In this document: positions 54,764 to 63,931 of the stretch, one piece after another
How positions within the stretch are numbered: the stretch's first letter is position 1
Layout: each line of letters starts with the position of its first letter
Origin: Deminuibacter soli
GTDB taxonomy: Bacteria > Bacteroidota > Bacteroidia > Chitinophagales > Chitinophagaceae
DNA: 64,000 bases
NCBI RefSeq assembly: GCF_003412455.1
Contig: NZ_QTJU01000013.1
Coordinates: 56,304 to 120,303, forward strand
Direction: 5' to 3'
Notes under the pieces: model-generated
Databases searched by the model: none
The model's input: only the letters and a program-made list of their open reading frames with translations
What the model was told of the DNA's origin: nothing
Made by a program: the position numbers and the translations under genes

Positions 54764-55933
54764 CTATCGGGCATCAGTTGTTAACAGCTGGTTTTCATAC
54801 AGGCTCTGGTAACCATCAACAATTACATGATCGCCTGTTTGCAAACCGGATTTTATTTCAATACGGTCGCCATACAGTTCACCAATAACAACGGCTCTTT
54901 TCTTCGCTATCACTTTCTGCTTCTCTGTTACAGCCACCATTACGTATTTGCCTTTCTCGTCTGTCTGCACGGTGTTCAGCGGAACAGTATAGGCACCAGG
55001 TGCGCTGTAGTCCTGTATTTTAACCAGGGCCAGCTGGTTGGGATGAAAGTCTTTGTCGCTGGGTATTTTAGCTTCAATGTAAAAGCTGCGGCTGTCCTGG
55101 TCAATCAGTTTGCCAGCAACGGTTACTATTGCATCAATGGTGCGGTTAATATCGGGCAGGGTAACTTTTACATGCGATCCCACATGCACGCGGCCCAGGT
55201 AGTTTTCCGGTATCTGCGTGGTTATTTTAAGATCATGTGTGTTTACAATCCTGATCTGGTTGGCACCGCTGAAGGTTTCACCTACACGTATGTTTACTAC
55301 ATCGGCTACACCATCGAGGTCGCTGCGAACGGTGGTAAAGTTTACCTGCTCCTGTGCGAGTTTTACATTTTCCTGGGCAGATTTCAGCTGGCTTTCATAG
55401 CTGTCTACACTGGTTTTGTCAGACAGTACCTGCACTTCTGTGCCAATACCCTGGTCTAACAGGTTTTTGCGGCGGCGGTATACTTCCTTTGCAAGGTCAA
55501 GCTGTGCTTTTAACGAGCCTAATCCCTGTTCTGCAGCACGCAGGTTTTGTTTGGCTACCACATCATCCAGCTGCAGCAGTACCTGGCCTTTGCTTACTAT
55601 ATCACCTGTTTTTACAAATACCGCTTTCACCTGACCGGGCTGTGTGCGTGGTGTTACGTTGGATACGTTTACCGATTCCACCTTACCCTGCAGGTCTATA
55701 TAATGGGTAAAACCGGATGGTTTCAATGTATCGATGGTTACCAGCTTGGGGCGTTCTTCCTTGCCGGCTGCAGTATCTGTTTTAGCGATATCACTTTCCA
55801 GCGCTGCTACTTCTTTCTTCAGGCTCTCCAGCTTTGCTTTTTTAGCGGCCAGCGTGCCGTCATCTGTTTTTGCACCACACGAAGCGAAGGTTACAGCGAT
55901 GGCGAGTATTCCTATGTTCACCAACTTTTGCAT
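54764..55933 (-). CDS. RND efflux periplasmic adaptor (membrane fusion protein)
   Basis: 389 aa lipoprotein (FASC, Cys19). A short coiled coil (about 30-55) precedes the beta-barrel and lipoyl half-motif (GQVLLQLDDVVAKQNLRAAEQGL), then a long hairpin coiled coil (about 130-200), the second lipoyl half (VRSDLDGVADVVNIRVGETF) and the beta-barrel domain (LKITTQIPENYLGRVHVGSHV), as in AcrA/MexA family. It bridges the RND pump at 54748 (15 bases downstream) to the TolC-like channel. Second-to-last gene of the operon. Confidence 0.93.
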   Translation of the reverse strand: MQKLVNIGILAIAVTFASCGAKTDDGTLAAKKAKLESLKKEVAALESDIAKTDTAAGKEERPKLVTIDTLKPSGFTHYIDLQGKVESVNVSNVTPRTQPGQVKAVFVKTGDIVSKGQVLLQLDDVVAKQNLRAAEQGLGSLKAQLDLAKEVYRRRKNLLDQGIGTEVQVLSDKTSVDSYESQLKSAQENVKLAQEQVNFTTVRSDLDGVADVVNIRVGETFSGANQIRIVNTHDLKITTQIPENYLGRVHVGSHVKVTLPDINRTIDAIVTVAGKLIDQDSRSFYIEAKIPSDKDFHPNQLALVKIQDYSAPGAYTVPLNTVQTDEKGKYVMVAVTEKQKVIAKKRAVVIGELYGDRIEIKSGLQTGDHVIVDGYQSLYENQLLTTDAR

Positions 55934-55963
55934 ATATCTTGGTTTGTAGGTTTGTAGTTTTTG

Positions 55964-57316
55964 TTATTTAAGTTGTCCGGTTGCTTTCAGGTAATTTACC
56001 CTGGCTATAATTCCATCGTACAGCGCAGATATATAGTTGCTCTCAGAAGTACGCAAATCGGTTTGGGCATTGGTTAAATCTGTGCTGGATGCAAGTCCCA
56101 GCTCGTATTTTTTCTTTGTCTGGTTGTACACATTCGCCGCCAGCGTCATGTTGCGTTTCTGGTAGTCGATGGTAGCAATGGCCGATTTAAAATCGTTTCT
56201 TGCTTTCGTGGCATCGTTGTCGATACTCAGTTTCAGGTCTTCCAGTTGATTTTCTACCTGGCGTGTTTGCAGGCGTGCTTTTTTAATGTTGGCGTCTTTT
56301 TGCAATCCGTCAAAAATCGGGATCGATACATTCAGGCCAATGTACGAGGTGGTAAACCAGTCGCCCTTGTTAAACACGTCAAACTCCGTTCTGTATGCGG
56401 CTTTGCTGTAAGCACCGTTTAACGACAACGAGGGAAAGTAACTCAGTTTATACCGTTTTACATTGTACTCGTTCAGCTTTTTGCTCAGCATCAGTGCCTG
56501 GTATTCTTTTCGGTTTTCATACTGGTAAGCACTGTCCAGCGCGTTCTGTTTAATGTCTTCGTCGGTGATGTTGTCTGTCAGTGTCAGTTCTTCTTTCACC
56601 GGCATGCCGATGAGTATTTTCAAACCCAGGTAGCCATTGTTAATGGTGTTCACTGTTTTCAGCCTTTCAGTTTGCAGGTTGGCGAGCTGTACAGATGTTT
56701 TATCTACATCCAGCGATTCTGCAAAACCATTGTCGTGCATGGCTTTGGTATCGTGCAGCAGCTTTTCCAGCCGTTCAATGTTGGCGTCAATCTGGTCTAC
56801 CTGTGTTTTGCTCACCACCAGCTGGTAATACACTTTGTATATGTTGGCCTTGATGTTTTCTTCTGTAATCTCGATGTTCTTCTGGTAATAATCAATAGAG
56901 GTTTGCCGTGCCTGCAAACCCACAAATACCTGCCCGTCGAACAGCACCTGCTGCAGGTTAATGCCTGCGCTGGCGTTGTATTTGGTACCAAACTGAACGG
57001 GTGCATAGGTACCTGCAGCGCCGCCGAAAAACTCGGCAGGTACAAGGGTTACCGGTATCTTCAGGTAGTCTGTTAAACCCGCGGTTGCATTAATTTGCGG
57101 CAGGGCGGCAGAGGTAATGCCACGGTTGGTTTGCTGCTGTACCTGTAAATCGAGCAGGGCGTTTTTTACCTGGTTGTTGTTTTTATGGGCGTACTCAACA
57201 CACTGCTGAACCGAGAAGGCATGCACAGTGGCAGCCGTATCCCGCGTTTGTGCAGCGGCCGTACAGGCAATAAGGGTTACCATGCACAACAATAATGTTG
57301 TACTGCGATGTATCAT
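55964..57316 (-). CDS. TolC-family outer-membrane efflux channel
   Basis: 450 aa with a signal peptide (LLLCMVTLIACTAAAQ), a long helical barrel of TolC type: LQVQQQTNRGITSAALPQINATAGL, SVQLANLQTERLKTVNT and the C-terminal KKKYELGLASSTDLTNAQTDLRTSESNYISALYD. Two copies of the helix-hairpin repeat are visible. Outer-membrane channel through which the RND pump exports its substrate. First structural gene of the operon, 18 bases after the TetR stop and 30 bases before the adaptor. Confidence 0.93.
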   Translation of the reverse strand: MIHRSTTLLLCMVTLIACTAAAQTRDTAATVHAFSVQQCVEYAHKNNNQVKNALLDLQVQQQTNRGITSAALPQINATAGLTDYLKIPVTLVPAEFFGGAAGTYAPVQFGTKYNASAGINLQQVLFDGQVFVGLQARQTSIDYYQKNIEITEENIKANIYKVYYQLVVSKTQVDQIDANIERLEKLLHDTKAMHDNGFAESLDVDKTSVQLANLQTERLKTVNTINNGYLGLKILIGMPVKEELTLTDNITDEDIKQNALDSAYQYENRKEYQALMLSKKLNEYNVKRYKLSYFPSLSLNGAYSKAAYRTEFDVFNKGDWFTTSYIGLNVSIPIFDGLQKDANIKKARLQTRQVENQLEDLKLSIDNDATKARNDFKSAIATIDYQKRNMTLAANVYNQTKKKYELGLASSTDLTNAQTDLRTSESNYISALYDGIIARVNYLKATGQLK

Positions 57317-57334
57317 ATTTGCTTTTTTTGTATA

Positions 57335-57958
57335 CTAAATCTGCTTTTGTTCTCTGCGTTGCTGTATATATTTCTGTAACAGTTTCAGGCCCTTCGGTGT
57401 GACAATGCCATTCAAAAAATGTATCAGTATTTCTTCTTCCACTTCCACCACCTTGTATTTGTTTTTTGGAAAAACATCCAGGTTAAAGGCAATCATAATA
57501 TTGGCGATGCGGTACCGGGCCAGCACATCTACATTAATATCTGCCCTGTACAACTCTTCCTTTATGCCTCTTTCCAGGTTTTCCACAATACTGGTGTACA
57601 TAAAGCTGTTCTTGAATTCAATAAACTTCTGGTATACGCCCGGATGGTATTTTTCCAGGTCGTATAAAATAGACGGGTTCATGGTGGCGAGTATCTCCTC
57701 CATCATTTCAAGCGCCATAAAAATTTCATGTACCGCATTAACCGATCTGTCCCTGTCGGCCATGCACAAATCCCTGCTCTTGTTCATATGCCCCTCAAAT
57801 ACGGCAGCCACCAGCTCTTCCTTGTCTTCGAACGACTGGTAGATGGTTTTCTTGGATATCCCCAGCTGGCCGGCAATCTCATCCATGGTTACACTGCGGA
57901 TGCCATACCTGCTGAACAATTCCTCTGCTTTCTGCTGTATTCTGTCTCTCATTTCCAT
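57335..57958 (-). CDS. TetR/AcrR-family transcriptional repressor of the efflux operon
   Basis: 207 aa. N-terminal helix-turn-helix (about 8-55): MRDRIQQKAEELFSRYGIRSVTMDEIAGQLGISKKTIYQSFEDKEELV, with the typical TIYxxFxxKEEL. The C-terminal ligand-binding part is variable. It is the first gene of the tetR-tolC-mfp-rnd operon, so it probably represses its own transcription and the pump. A perfect inverted repeat (57986-58013) just upstream of its start is a good operator candidate. Confidence 0.94.
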   Translation of the reverse strand: MEMRDRIQQKAEELFSRYGIRSVTMDEIAGQLGISKKTIYQSFEDKEELVAAVFEGHMNKSRDLCMADRDRSVNAVHEIFMALEMMEEILATMNPSILYDLEKYHPGVYQKFIEFKNSFMYTSIVENLERGIKEELYRADINVDVLARYRIANIMIAFNLDVFPKNKYKVVEVEEEILIHFLNGIVTPKGLKLLQKYIQQRREQKQI

Positions 57959-57985
57959 AACGCTAAAAATCGGAGGTAAAACTAT

Positions 57986-58013
57986 GGAAACTTTTTTTGT
58001 AATCAGAGTTTCC
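57986..58013. promoter_or_regulatory. Candidate TetR operator (inverted repeat GGAAACT / AGTTTCC)
   Basis: Perfect 7-base arms GGAAACT (57986-57992) and AGTTTCC (58007-58013) with a 14-base AT-rich spacer, 28 bases upstream of the tetR start. TetR-type repressors bind such dyads. Position and symmetry fit autoregulation; binding is not shown. Confidence 0.55.
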
Positions 58014-58179
58014 GTGACTAAATTTTATTCATTTTAGGGGCCAGCGGTCGTATAAATGGATGAATGAAGCTGCATTTACGCAGCTGCAGCGTGGTAAAAA
58101 CAGGCTTTCGTATGTATTAAACAGCACTGCGCCCGATAATTCAGCACAATTCATGAAATTCGTGTTTCAAATCATCATC

Positions 58180-58821
58180 ATGTCAACCTTCAAGAGAAAG
58201 GTTTTCGTTGCACTGCACTGGCGTAAACTGATTCAGTATTTTTTCCAGGGTTTGGTTGTTCTCGCCCCCATCGGCATTACCGTTTATGCGGTGTTGTGGC
58301 TGTTCAGGGCGGTCGACAGCATTTTGCCCAACATTCTGCACGACCTCTTTCCCAAACTCATGTATACCAGCGAATCGGGCGAATTCCGCCGCATACCGGG
58401 CCTTGGCTTTGTAGTGGCACTGCTGATTGTGCTGTTTGTTGGCTGGATTTCCTCTTTCTTCTTTGTAAGCAGGTTGGTACATGTATTTGATAAAGTGCTG
58501 GAGAATACGCCCGGCGTTAAATACATCTATACTTCTGTAAAGGATTTCCTGGAAGCCTTTTCGGGCAATAAAAAGAAGTTCGACAAACCGGTGCTCGTAA
58601 ACGTTGATTCTGCCGGCGTTTGGCGCATCGGGTTTATTACACAGGAAAGTGCTGCGCATTTTGATATGGAAGACCATATGGTGGTATATGTGCCCTATTC
58701 CTACGCAATTTCAGGAATTACTTATCTTGTGCCCAGAGACAAAGTCAAACCTTTAAAAGATACAAGTCCGGCCGAAGCCATGAAATTTGCTATCTCAGGC
58801 GGCATTACGGAAGTTGATTGA
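58180..58821 (+). CDS. DUF502 family membrane protein
   Basis: 213 aa from MSTFKRKVFVALHWRKLIQYFFQG; the open frame begins 120 bases earlier but the first 40 residues are unlike the family. Two transmembrane helices (about 22-42 and 70-92: VVLAPIGITVYAVLWLF and GFVVALLIVLFVGWISSFF), the conserved PGVKYIYTSVKDFLEAFSG, and the C-terminal VNVDSAGVWRIGFITQES and VVYVPYSYAISGITYLVP. Inner membrane, function unknown. Upstream of serC and its linked genes, 36 bases from the serC start, so possibly the same transcript. Confidence 0.87.
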   Translation: MSTFKRKVFVALHWRKLIQYFFQGLVVLAPIGITVYAVLWLFRAVDSILPNILHDLFPKLMYTSESGEFRRIPGLGFVVALLIVLFVGWISSFFFVSRLVHVFDKVLENTPGVKYIYTSVKDFLEAFSGNKKKFDKPVLVNVDSAGVWRIGFITQESAAHFDMEDHMVVYVPYSYAISGITYLVPRDKVKPLKDTSPAEAMKFAISGGITEVD

Positions 58822-58857
58822 TTATTCACCATGCTTATATAACTGGATTTTACAAGG

Positions 58858-59928
58858 ATGAACATGCATAATTTTAATTCAGGCCCTTCTATTTTACCGC
58901 AGCCGGTACTGGAAGAAGCCGCCAAAGCCATTATCAATTACAACAATATTGGCCTCTCTATCCTCGAAATCGGTCACAGAACATCGTGGTTTGAAGAAGT
59001 GCTGCACGAGGCACAGCAAAGTGTAAAAGACTTAATGCAGCTCAACGATTCGTACGAAGTGCTGTTTTTGCACGGCGGCGCCACCACGCAGTTTATGCAG
59101 GTGCCCATGAACCTGCTCGATACCAATGCCACCGCAGCCTATTGCGATAACGGCATCTGGGGAAGCAAGGCCATTAAAGAAGCCAAACTGTTTGGTAACG
59201 TAAATGTGGTTGCTTCTTCAAAAGACAGGAATCATACCTACATCAATAAAGATTTTACCATACCAGCCGATGCGGCCTACCTGCACTATACCACCAACAA
59301 CACGGTAGAGGGTACACAATGGCATCATATTCCTGAAACCCATGTACCGCTTGTGGCAGATATGAGCAGTGATATTTTCAGCCGCCCCATGGCGTTTGAC
59401 AAATTTTCCCTCATTTACTGTGGTGCGCAGAAAAACATGGGTGCAGCAGGTGTAACCATGGTAGTGGTTAAAAAAGACATACTCGGCAAAATCAGTCGCA
59501 CCATTCCGCCTATTATGGACTACCGCGAGCATATTGCAGCAGGCGCGCTGTTAAACACGCCGCCTGTATTCGCTATATACCTGAGCATGCTTACCCTGCG
59601 CTGGATTAAAGAAAACGGCGGGCTGACTGTGATGGAACAGAAGGCAAAAGAACGTGCACACCTGCTGTACAGCACCATTGAATCGCTGCCGAATTTTGTA
59701 GCCACCGTTGCACCGGAAGACCGCAGCCTGATGAATGCTGTTTTTGTGATGAAGGATCCTGCACAGGAAAAACCTTTTCTCGACGAATGTAAAAAGCTGG
59801 GTATGGTGGGCGTTAAAGGCCACCGCAGCGTGGGCGGATTGCGCGTATCGATGTACAATGCATTACCATTAAGCAGTGTACAGGCCATGTGCGATTTAAT
59901 GAAAGATTTCGCCAACAGGTACAACTAA
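58858..59928 (+). CDS. serC: Phosphoserine aminotransferase
   Basis: 356 aa, PLP-dependent: 3-phosphohydroxypyruvate to phosphoserine in serine synthesis, and a related step in pyridoxine synthesis. N terminus NFNSGPSILPQPVLEEAA, then LFLHGGATTQFMQVPMNL, CGAQKNMGAAGVTMV with the PLP lysine, and GHRSVGGLRVSMYNALP near the C terminus. An ATG two codons further on is preceded by AAGG at better spacing, so the true start may be 58864. serA, the usual companion, is not next to it. Confidence 0.96.
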   Translation: MNMHNFNSGPSILPQPVLEEAAKAIINYNNIGLSILEIGHRTSWFEEVLHEAQQSVKDLMQLNDSYEVLFLHGGATTQFMQVPMNLLDTNATAAYCDNGIWGSKAIKEAKLFGNVNVVASSKDRNHTYINKDFTIPADAAYLHYTTNNTVEGTQWHHIPETHVPLVADMSSDIFSRPMAFDKFSLIYCGAQKNMGAAGVTMVVVKKDILGKISRTIPPIMDYREHIAAGALLNTPPVFAIYLSMLTLRWIKENGGLTVMEQKAKERAHLLYSTIESLPNFVATVAPEDRSLMNAVFVMKDPAQEKPFLDECKKLGMVGVKGHRSVGGLRVSMYNALPLSSVQAMCDLMKDFANRYN

Positions 59929-59997
59929 CAAATACACACAAAGAGGAAACGCCGTAACCAATATTTTCCAAAAACAAAAGGATGTTATCCGATTCTT

Positions 59998-61233
59998 ATG
60001 GCTGTTATTAAACCATTCAAAGCGCTAAGGCCGCAGGCACAGGTTGCCAAACAGGTTGCCAGTAAACCCTATGATGTATTGAACAGTGCAGAGGCTAAAA
60101 TTGAAACACAAGGCAATCCGCATTCTTTTCTGCATATCACCAAAAGTGAAATAGACTTACCCGATACCGTTGACATGCACGATCAGCAGGTATACGAACG
60201 CGCCAAACAAAATCTCGATGCGTTTATCAAGCGCGACCTGCTGTTCCGCGAAGCAAAAGACTGCTATTACATTTACCAGCTGATTATGAATGGCAGAAGC
60301 CAGACAGGACTGGTTTGCGTAAGCAGCGTGGATGATTATGAAAAAGACATCATCAAAAAACACGAATTTACCCGCCCTGAAAAAGAGCAGGATCGCATTA
60401 ACCACATCAAAACAACCGGCGCCCAAACAGGCAATGTGTTTCTCGCCTACCGCAATCAGGAAAATATTGATACCCTGATTGACAAATGGAAGAACACCAA
60501 AGATGCTGTATACAATTTCACTGCTGAAGATGGTATACAACACACTGTGTGGATTGTAAACGACGATAACTGCATTCAGCAGATTACACAGTTATTTGCC
60601 ACTGAAGTACCGGTAACCTATATCGCCGACGGGCATCACCGCGCAGCCTCTGCCGCCAAAGTGCGCAAGGCCCTGGGCAGTGCCGCTACAGAAGGCAGCA
60701 ATTACTTTTTAACAACACTTTTCCCTTCGAACCAGCTGTATATAATGGATTACAACCGCGTGGTAAAAGACCTTAACGGGCTTACCCCGGCAGAACTGCT
60801 GGCTACGCTGGAAAAGCAATTCACCGTTACCAGGGTGGGCAGCAAGGCGGTACATCCCACGCAACTGCACGACTTTGGCATGTATTTAGACGGTAGCTGG
60901 TACCTGCTGCAGAGCAAACCAGGTACTTTTACCACCGATCCCATTGGTGTGCTGGATGTAAGCATTCTGCAGAACAATGTGCTCGATCCGGTGCTGGGCA
61001 TCAAAGACCAGCGTACAGATAAACGCATTGATTTTGTTGGCGGCATCAGGGGACTGGGCGAACTGGAAAAGCGCGTTAACAGCGGGGAAATGGCGGTTGC
61101 ATTCAGCCTGTACCCTGTAAGCATTGAGCAATTATTTGCCATTGCAGACAGCGGTAATGTAATGCCTCCCAAAAGCACCTGGTTTGAGCCCAAACTGAGA
61201 GATGGATTATTAACACATCTTATTTATCAATAG
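59998..61233 (+). CDS. DUF1015 family protein
   Basis: 411 aa, MAVIKPFKALRPQAQVAKQVASKPYDVLNS, the classical opening of DUF1015 proteins, with the family motifs YIADGHHRAASA and GVLDVSILQNNVLDPVLGI. Cytoplasmic; biochemical role unknown. It follows serC by 69 bases and precedes the TPR gene by four bases, so the three form one unit. In many Bacteroidetes DUF1015 genes are linked to serine biosynthesis, which the context supports here. Confidence 0.92.
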   Translation: MAVIKPFKALRPQAQVAKQVASKPYDVLNSAEAKIETQGNPHSFLHITKSEIDLPDTVDMHDQQVYERAKQNLDAFIKRDLLFREAKDCYYIYQLIMNGRSQTGLVCVSSVDDYEKDIIKKHEFTRPEKEQDRINHIKTTGAQTGNVFLAYRNQENIDTLIDKWKNTKDAVYNFTAEDGIQHTVWIVNDDNCIQQITQLFATEVPVTYIADGHHRAASAAKVRKALGSAATEGSNYFLTTLFPSNQLYIMDYNRVVKDLNGLTPAELLATLEKQFTVTRVGSKAVHPTQLHDFGMYLDGSWYLLQSKPGTFTTDPIGVLDVSILQNNVLDPVLGIKDQRTDKRIDFVGGIRGLGELEKRVNSGEMAVAFSLYPVSIEQLFAIADSGNVMPPKSTWFEPKLRDGLLTHLIYQ

Positions 61234-61246
61234 AAGAATGATTGTT

Positions 61247-62266
61247 ATGAAGCAGATTTTATTGTGTGTTTTACTAATCAGTACCACCGCGACCTTTACC
61301 CATGCGCAGGATACCACTGCAGCCAGTTCTACTTATGAAAATGGCAAAGCTTTTTTACGCAAGGGCGATTTAGACAATGCCATTATGCTGTTCACGCGCG
61401 CAAGCCAGCAGCAGCCCAATAATGTGAACATCCTGAAAGACCTTACCTATGCTTACTATATGCGCAAAGATTACCGCAATGGTTTGGAAACAGGCAAGAA
61501 GCTGATTGAACGCCCCGATGCTGATGACGACTGTTACCAGCTGCTGGGCCTTTGCTATAAAGCAACCGCAGCCTATTCAGATTGTGAGAAGTTATACAAA
61601 AAAGGATTGGCACGTTTCCCCAAAAGCGGTATACTGTACAGCGAAACAGGCGATCTGCTGGCTGTTCAGCACAAGCTCAATGATGCCATCAAATACTGGG
61701 AAAAGGGTATTGAAATTGACCCCAACAATGGCAATAATTACCTCAATGCCGCCCACTATTACGATCAGCAGGGCAACCTGCTCTGGGCTGTGCTGTATGG
61801 AGAAATATTCATTAATATTGAGAGCCTCACAGACCGCACTGCTTCTACCAAGGTGATGCTTGCAGATGATTATAAACAACTGTTTTCTTCGCCTGCATTG
61901 CTTAATGGCTATGTAAAACAGGGTACACCTTTTACCAGGGCCATTGCCGGCACTTTCGCCACATACAGCAACCTGGCCAATGATGGTGTTACACCGGATG
62001 CGCTCAATAAAATACGCACGAAATTTACGCAGGACTGGACTGCACAATATGCCAAACAATACCCTTTCCGTTTGTTTGATCATTTTCAGCAGCTGGTACA
62101 GCAAAACACTTTTGAAGCCTACAACCAGTGGATATTCAATAGTGCCACCAATGAATCTGCCTACAACACCTGGGTTTCGGCACATACAGACAGCAACAGC
62201 GAGTTTGTAAAACTGCAGCGCAGCAGGGTATTTAAAATACCTGCCGGTCAGTATTACGCGCACTAA
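61247..62266 (+). CDS. Tetratricopeptide-repeat protein, exported
   Basis: 339 aa from MKQILLCVLLISTTATFTHAQ, a signal peptide cleaved after HAQ; an ATG three codons upstream is also possible. It has about four TPR units: STYENGKAFLRKGDLDNAIMLFTRASQQQPNN, then DCYQLLGLCYKATAAYSDCEKLYKKGLARFPKS, and so on. TPR proteins mediate protein-protein contacts; no enzyme motif is present. Periplasmic by its signal. The stop is followed by a strong terminator. Confidence 0.87.
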   Translation: MKQILLCVLLISTTATFTHAQDTTAASSTYENGKAFLRKGDLDNAIMLFTRASQQQPNNVNILKDLTYAYYMRKDYRNGLETGKKLIERPDADDDCYQLLGLCYKATAAYSDCEKLYKKGLARFPKSGILYSETGDLLAVQHKLNDAIKYWEKGIEIDPNNGNNYLNAAHYYDQQGNLLWAVLYGEIFINIESLTDRTASTKVMLADDYKQLFSSPALLNGYVKQGTPFTRAIAGTFATYSNLANDGVTPDALNKIRTKFTQDWTAQYAKQYPFRLFDHFQQLVQQNTFEAYNQWIFNSATNESAYNTWVSAHTDSNSEFVKLQRSRVFKIPAGQYYAH

Positions 62267-62288
62267 GCTTACAGGATTGTTGATATAC

Positions 62289-62318
62289 AAAAGCCATGAC
62301 CGCGGTCATGGCTTTTTT
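62289..62318 (+). terminator. Terminator after the TPR gene
   Basis: AAAAGCCATGACC-GCGGTCATGGCTTTTTTG, perfect stem with T-run, 22 bases after the stop. The opposite side has only AAAA, so it mainly serves the plus strand. Confidence 0.88.
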
Positions 62319-62320
62319 GT

Positions 62321-62346
62321 TTAATGTTTTGATGTTTAAAGTTTGG
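62321..62346. repeat. Dispersed GATGTTTAAAG repeat, copy 3
   Basis: TTAATGTTTTGATGTTTAAAG directly after the terminator; matches 18232-18260 and the reverse complement of 41346-41384. Confidence 0.4.
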
Positions 62347-62365
62347 CTGCAGCGAATGGCCCAAG

Positions 62366-62647
62366 CTAATGGGTGCTGTTGCGTAAAACCAGTACCTGTT
62401 GCTGCAGGTGGTTTATTTTCTCCAGCAGATGCAGAATGGCTTCTATCCCCTCAATATTAATATCGAGGTCGTAGTGCAGGTGTATCATCTTTTCCAGTTG
62501 CCCGAGGTGCGTGTACCCGATAAACAGTTTCTCTTCTACCACATTGCATTGCAGCAAACCCATGTTTTGCAGATTTTGCAGAAACGACATAGGCACCTGG
62601 TAGTGCATACAAAGTTCTTCAGCCGCAATCATTTCCTCTAATGCCAT
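62366..62647 (-). CDS. cbpM: CbpM-like co-chaperone modulator
   Basis: 93 aa from MALEEMIAAEELCMHY; two codons upstream are optional. MerR-like helical protein typical of CbpM, ending LLEKINHLQQQVLVLRN, which is the coiled region that binds the J-domain of CbpA. It lies 18 bases after the CbpA stop, as in the usual cbpA-cbpM operon. Cytoplasmic. Confidence 0.85.
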   Translation of the reverse strand: MALEEMIAAEELCMHYQVPMSFLQNLQNMGLLQCNVVEEKLFIGYTHLGQLEKMIHLHYDLDINIEGIEAILHLLEKINHLQQQVLVLRNSTH

Positions 62648-62665
62648 AGAAAGCAATTTTAAATG

Positions 62666-63574
62666 TTACATATTGGCCAGTTGCTGAAACAGTTCTTTTT
62701 GTTGCGGGTTCAGGTTGGTAGGAATTTTAACAGCGTAGGTAATAAAAAGATCACCCTTCTCACCTTCTTTTTTATATACAGGAAACCCTTTGCCTTTAAG
62801 GCGGGTTTTGGTACCGTTCTGCGTTTCGGCCGGCACCTTTAGTTTTATTTTACCGTCGAGCGTATCTACTACTACATCACCACCCAATACGGCGGTGTAT
62901 AAATCCAGGTCAACGGTCATATGCAGGTCATTGCCGGTACGTGTAAAGCGCGGATCGGGGGGTATTACAAACGTAAGGTACAGGTCACCGTTGGGCCCGC
63001 CATTAATGCCTTCGCCACCATGCCCTTTCACTTTAATCACCTGCCCGTTTTCAATACCCGCAGGGATGGTAATACGGATATTCTTCCCGTTTACGGTGAG
63101 CACCTGCTGGTGTGTGGTATAAGCGCTGGCCAGGCTTACCTGGAACTCGGCCGACTGATCCTGCCCGCGGTAATGGGTATTGCGCCTGCTGCGCGAACGT
63201 CCGCCACCGCCAAACAGTGATTCAAAGAAATCGGAGAATCCTGATTCGCTTTCAAAACCGCCGCCTGCACCACCACTGAACGCCTGCTCATCCCAGCCCG
63301 CAGAACCGCTTTGCTGACGCGCCTGGCGTGCCTGTTCAAACTGCTCTGCATGTTGCCAGTTTTCGCCGTACTGGTCGTATTTTTTACGCTTCTCCGGATC
63401 GCTCAGCACCTCATTGGCTTCATTCAGCTGCTGAAAGGTTTTGTGCGCTGCGGTATCGTTGGGATTTAAATCGGGATGGTATTTCCTGGCGAGTTTGCGG
63501 TATGCTTTTTTGATATCATCTGTTGATGCATTCTTATCCACTCCAAGCGTTTTATAATAATCTATAAAAGCCAT
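62666..63574 (-). CDS. cbpA: CbpA-type DnaJ co-chaperone
   Basis: 302 aa. J-domain at residues 1-70 with the HPD motif ([10 protein letters not shown]), a Gly/Phe-rich linker (about 75-130), then two beta-sandwich C-terminal domains (about 145-300: [35 protein letters not shown]). It lacks the zinc-finger domain of full DnaJ, as CbpA proteins do. Activates DnaK ATPase and binds DNA or clients. It is co-transcribed with the CbpM-like gene 18 bases downstream. The start follows a canonical AGGAG at the right spacing, unusual in this window. Confidence 0.92.
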   Translation of the reverse strand: MAFIDYYKTLGVDKNASTDDIKKAYRKLARKYHPDLNPNDTAAHKTFQQLNEANEVLSDPEKRKKYDQYGENWQHAEQFEQARQARQQSGSAGWDEQAFSGGAGGGFESESGFSDFFESLFGGGGRSRSRRNTHYRGQDQSAEFQVSLASAYTTHQQVLTVNGKNIRITIPAGIENGQVIKVKGHGGEGINGGPNGDLYLTFVIPPDPRFTRTGNDLHMTVDLDLYTAVLGGDVVVDTLDGKIKLKVPAETQNGTKTRLKGKGFPVYKKEGEKGDLFITYAVKIPTNLNPQQKELFQQLANM

Positions 63575-63931
63575 AACTGCTCCTCTTTTGGTTTAGATAA
63601 ATGTACATATTTCCGCAACAACAAACGTGCCTGCGGGGTGGTAACTGATGAGATGTCAGGGGAAGTTGTGAGCGGCTGGTAGTGAGTGGTCAGTTGTGAG
63701 TAGTGAGTGATTGAAAGCGTAGGGAAGTATGTGTGGTGGATCACTGGTCAATAGGTAATACTGAATAGGCAATAGGTAAAACTCAAAGCCGTCGTCTTGC
63801 GACGCTGCTGTGTGCTTCGCTAAAAGCTTGCAGCTATCCGCTAACAGCTGGGTGTTGTTACCTTGCTGTATCTCCCAAACAAAAAAGCCTCATCCGCAAC
63901 AGAGCGAACAAGGCTTCTTTTTAATAAATAT
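63575..63931. other. Repeat-rich gap between cbpA and the rRNA operon
   Basis: Holds a TACATTTA -7 like box with AGGAG for cbpA, a TAGTGAGTGGTCAGTTGTGAGTAGTGAG repeat run (63678-63710), CAATAGGTAA twice (63749-63758 and 63770-63779), a GCTTGCAGCT...CTAACAGCT repeat (63826-63850, also at 43626-43643) and the terminator for the 5S gene. No gene is seen on either strand. Confidence 0.5.
63881..63916 (-). terminator. Terminator downstream of the 5S rRNA gene
   Basis: On the minus strand AAGCCT...AGGCTT with a 20-base loop followed by TTTT; 16 bases after the end of the 5S gene. Consistent with the end of an rRNA operon. Confidence 0.75.
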
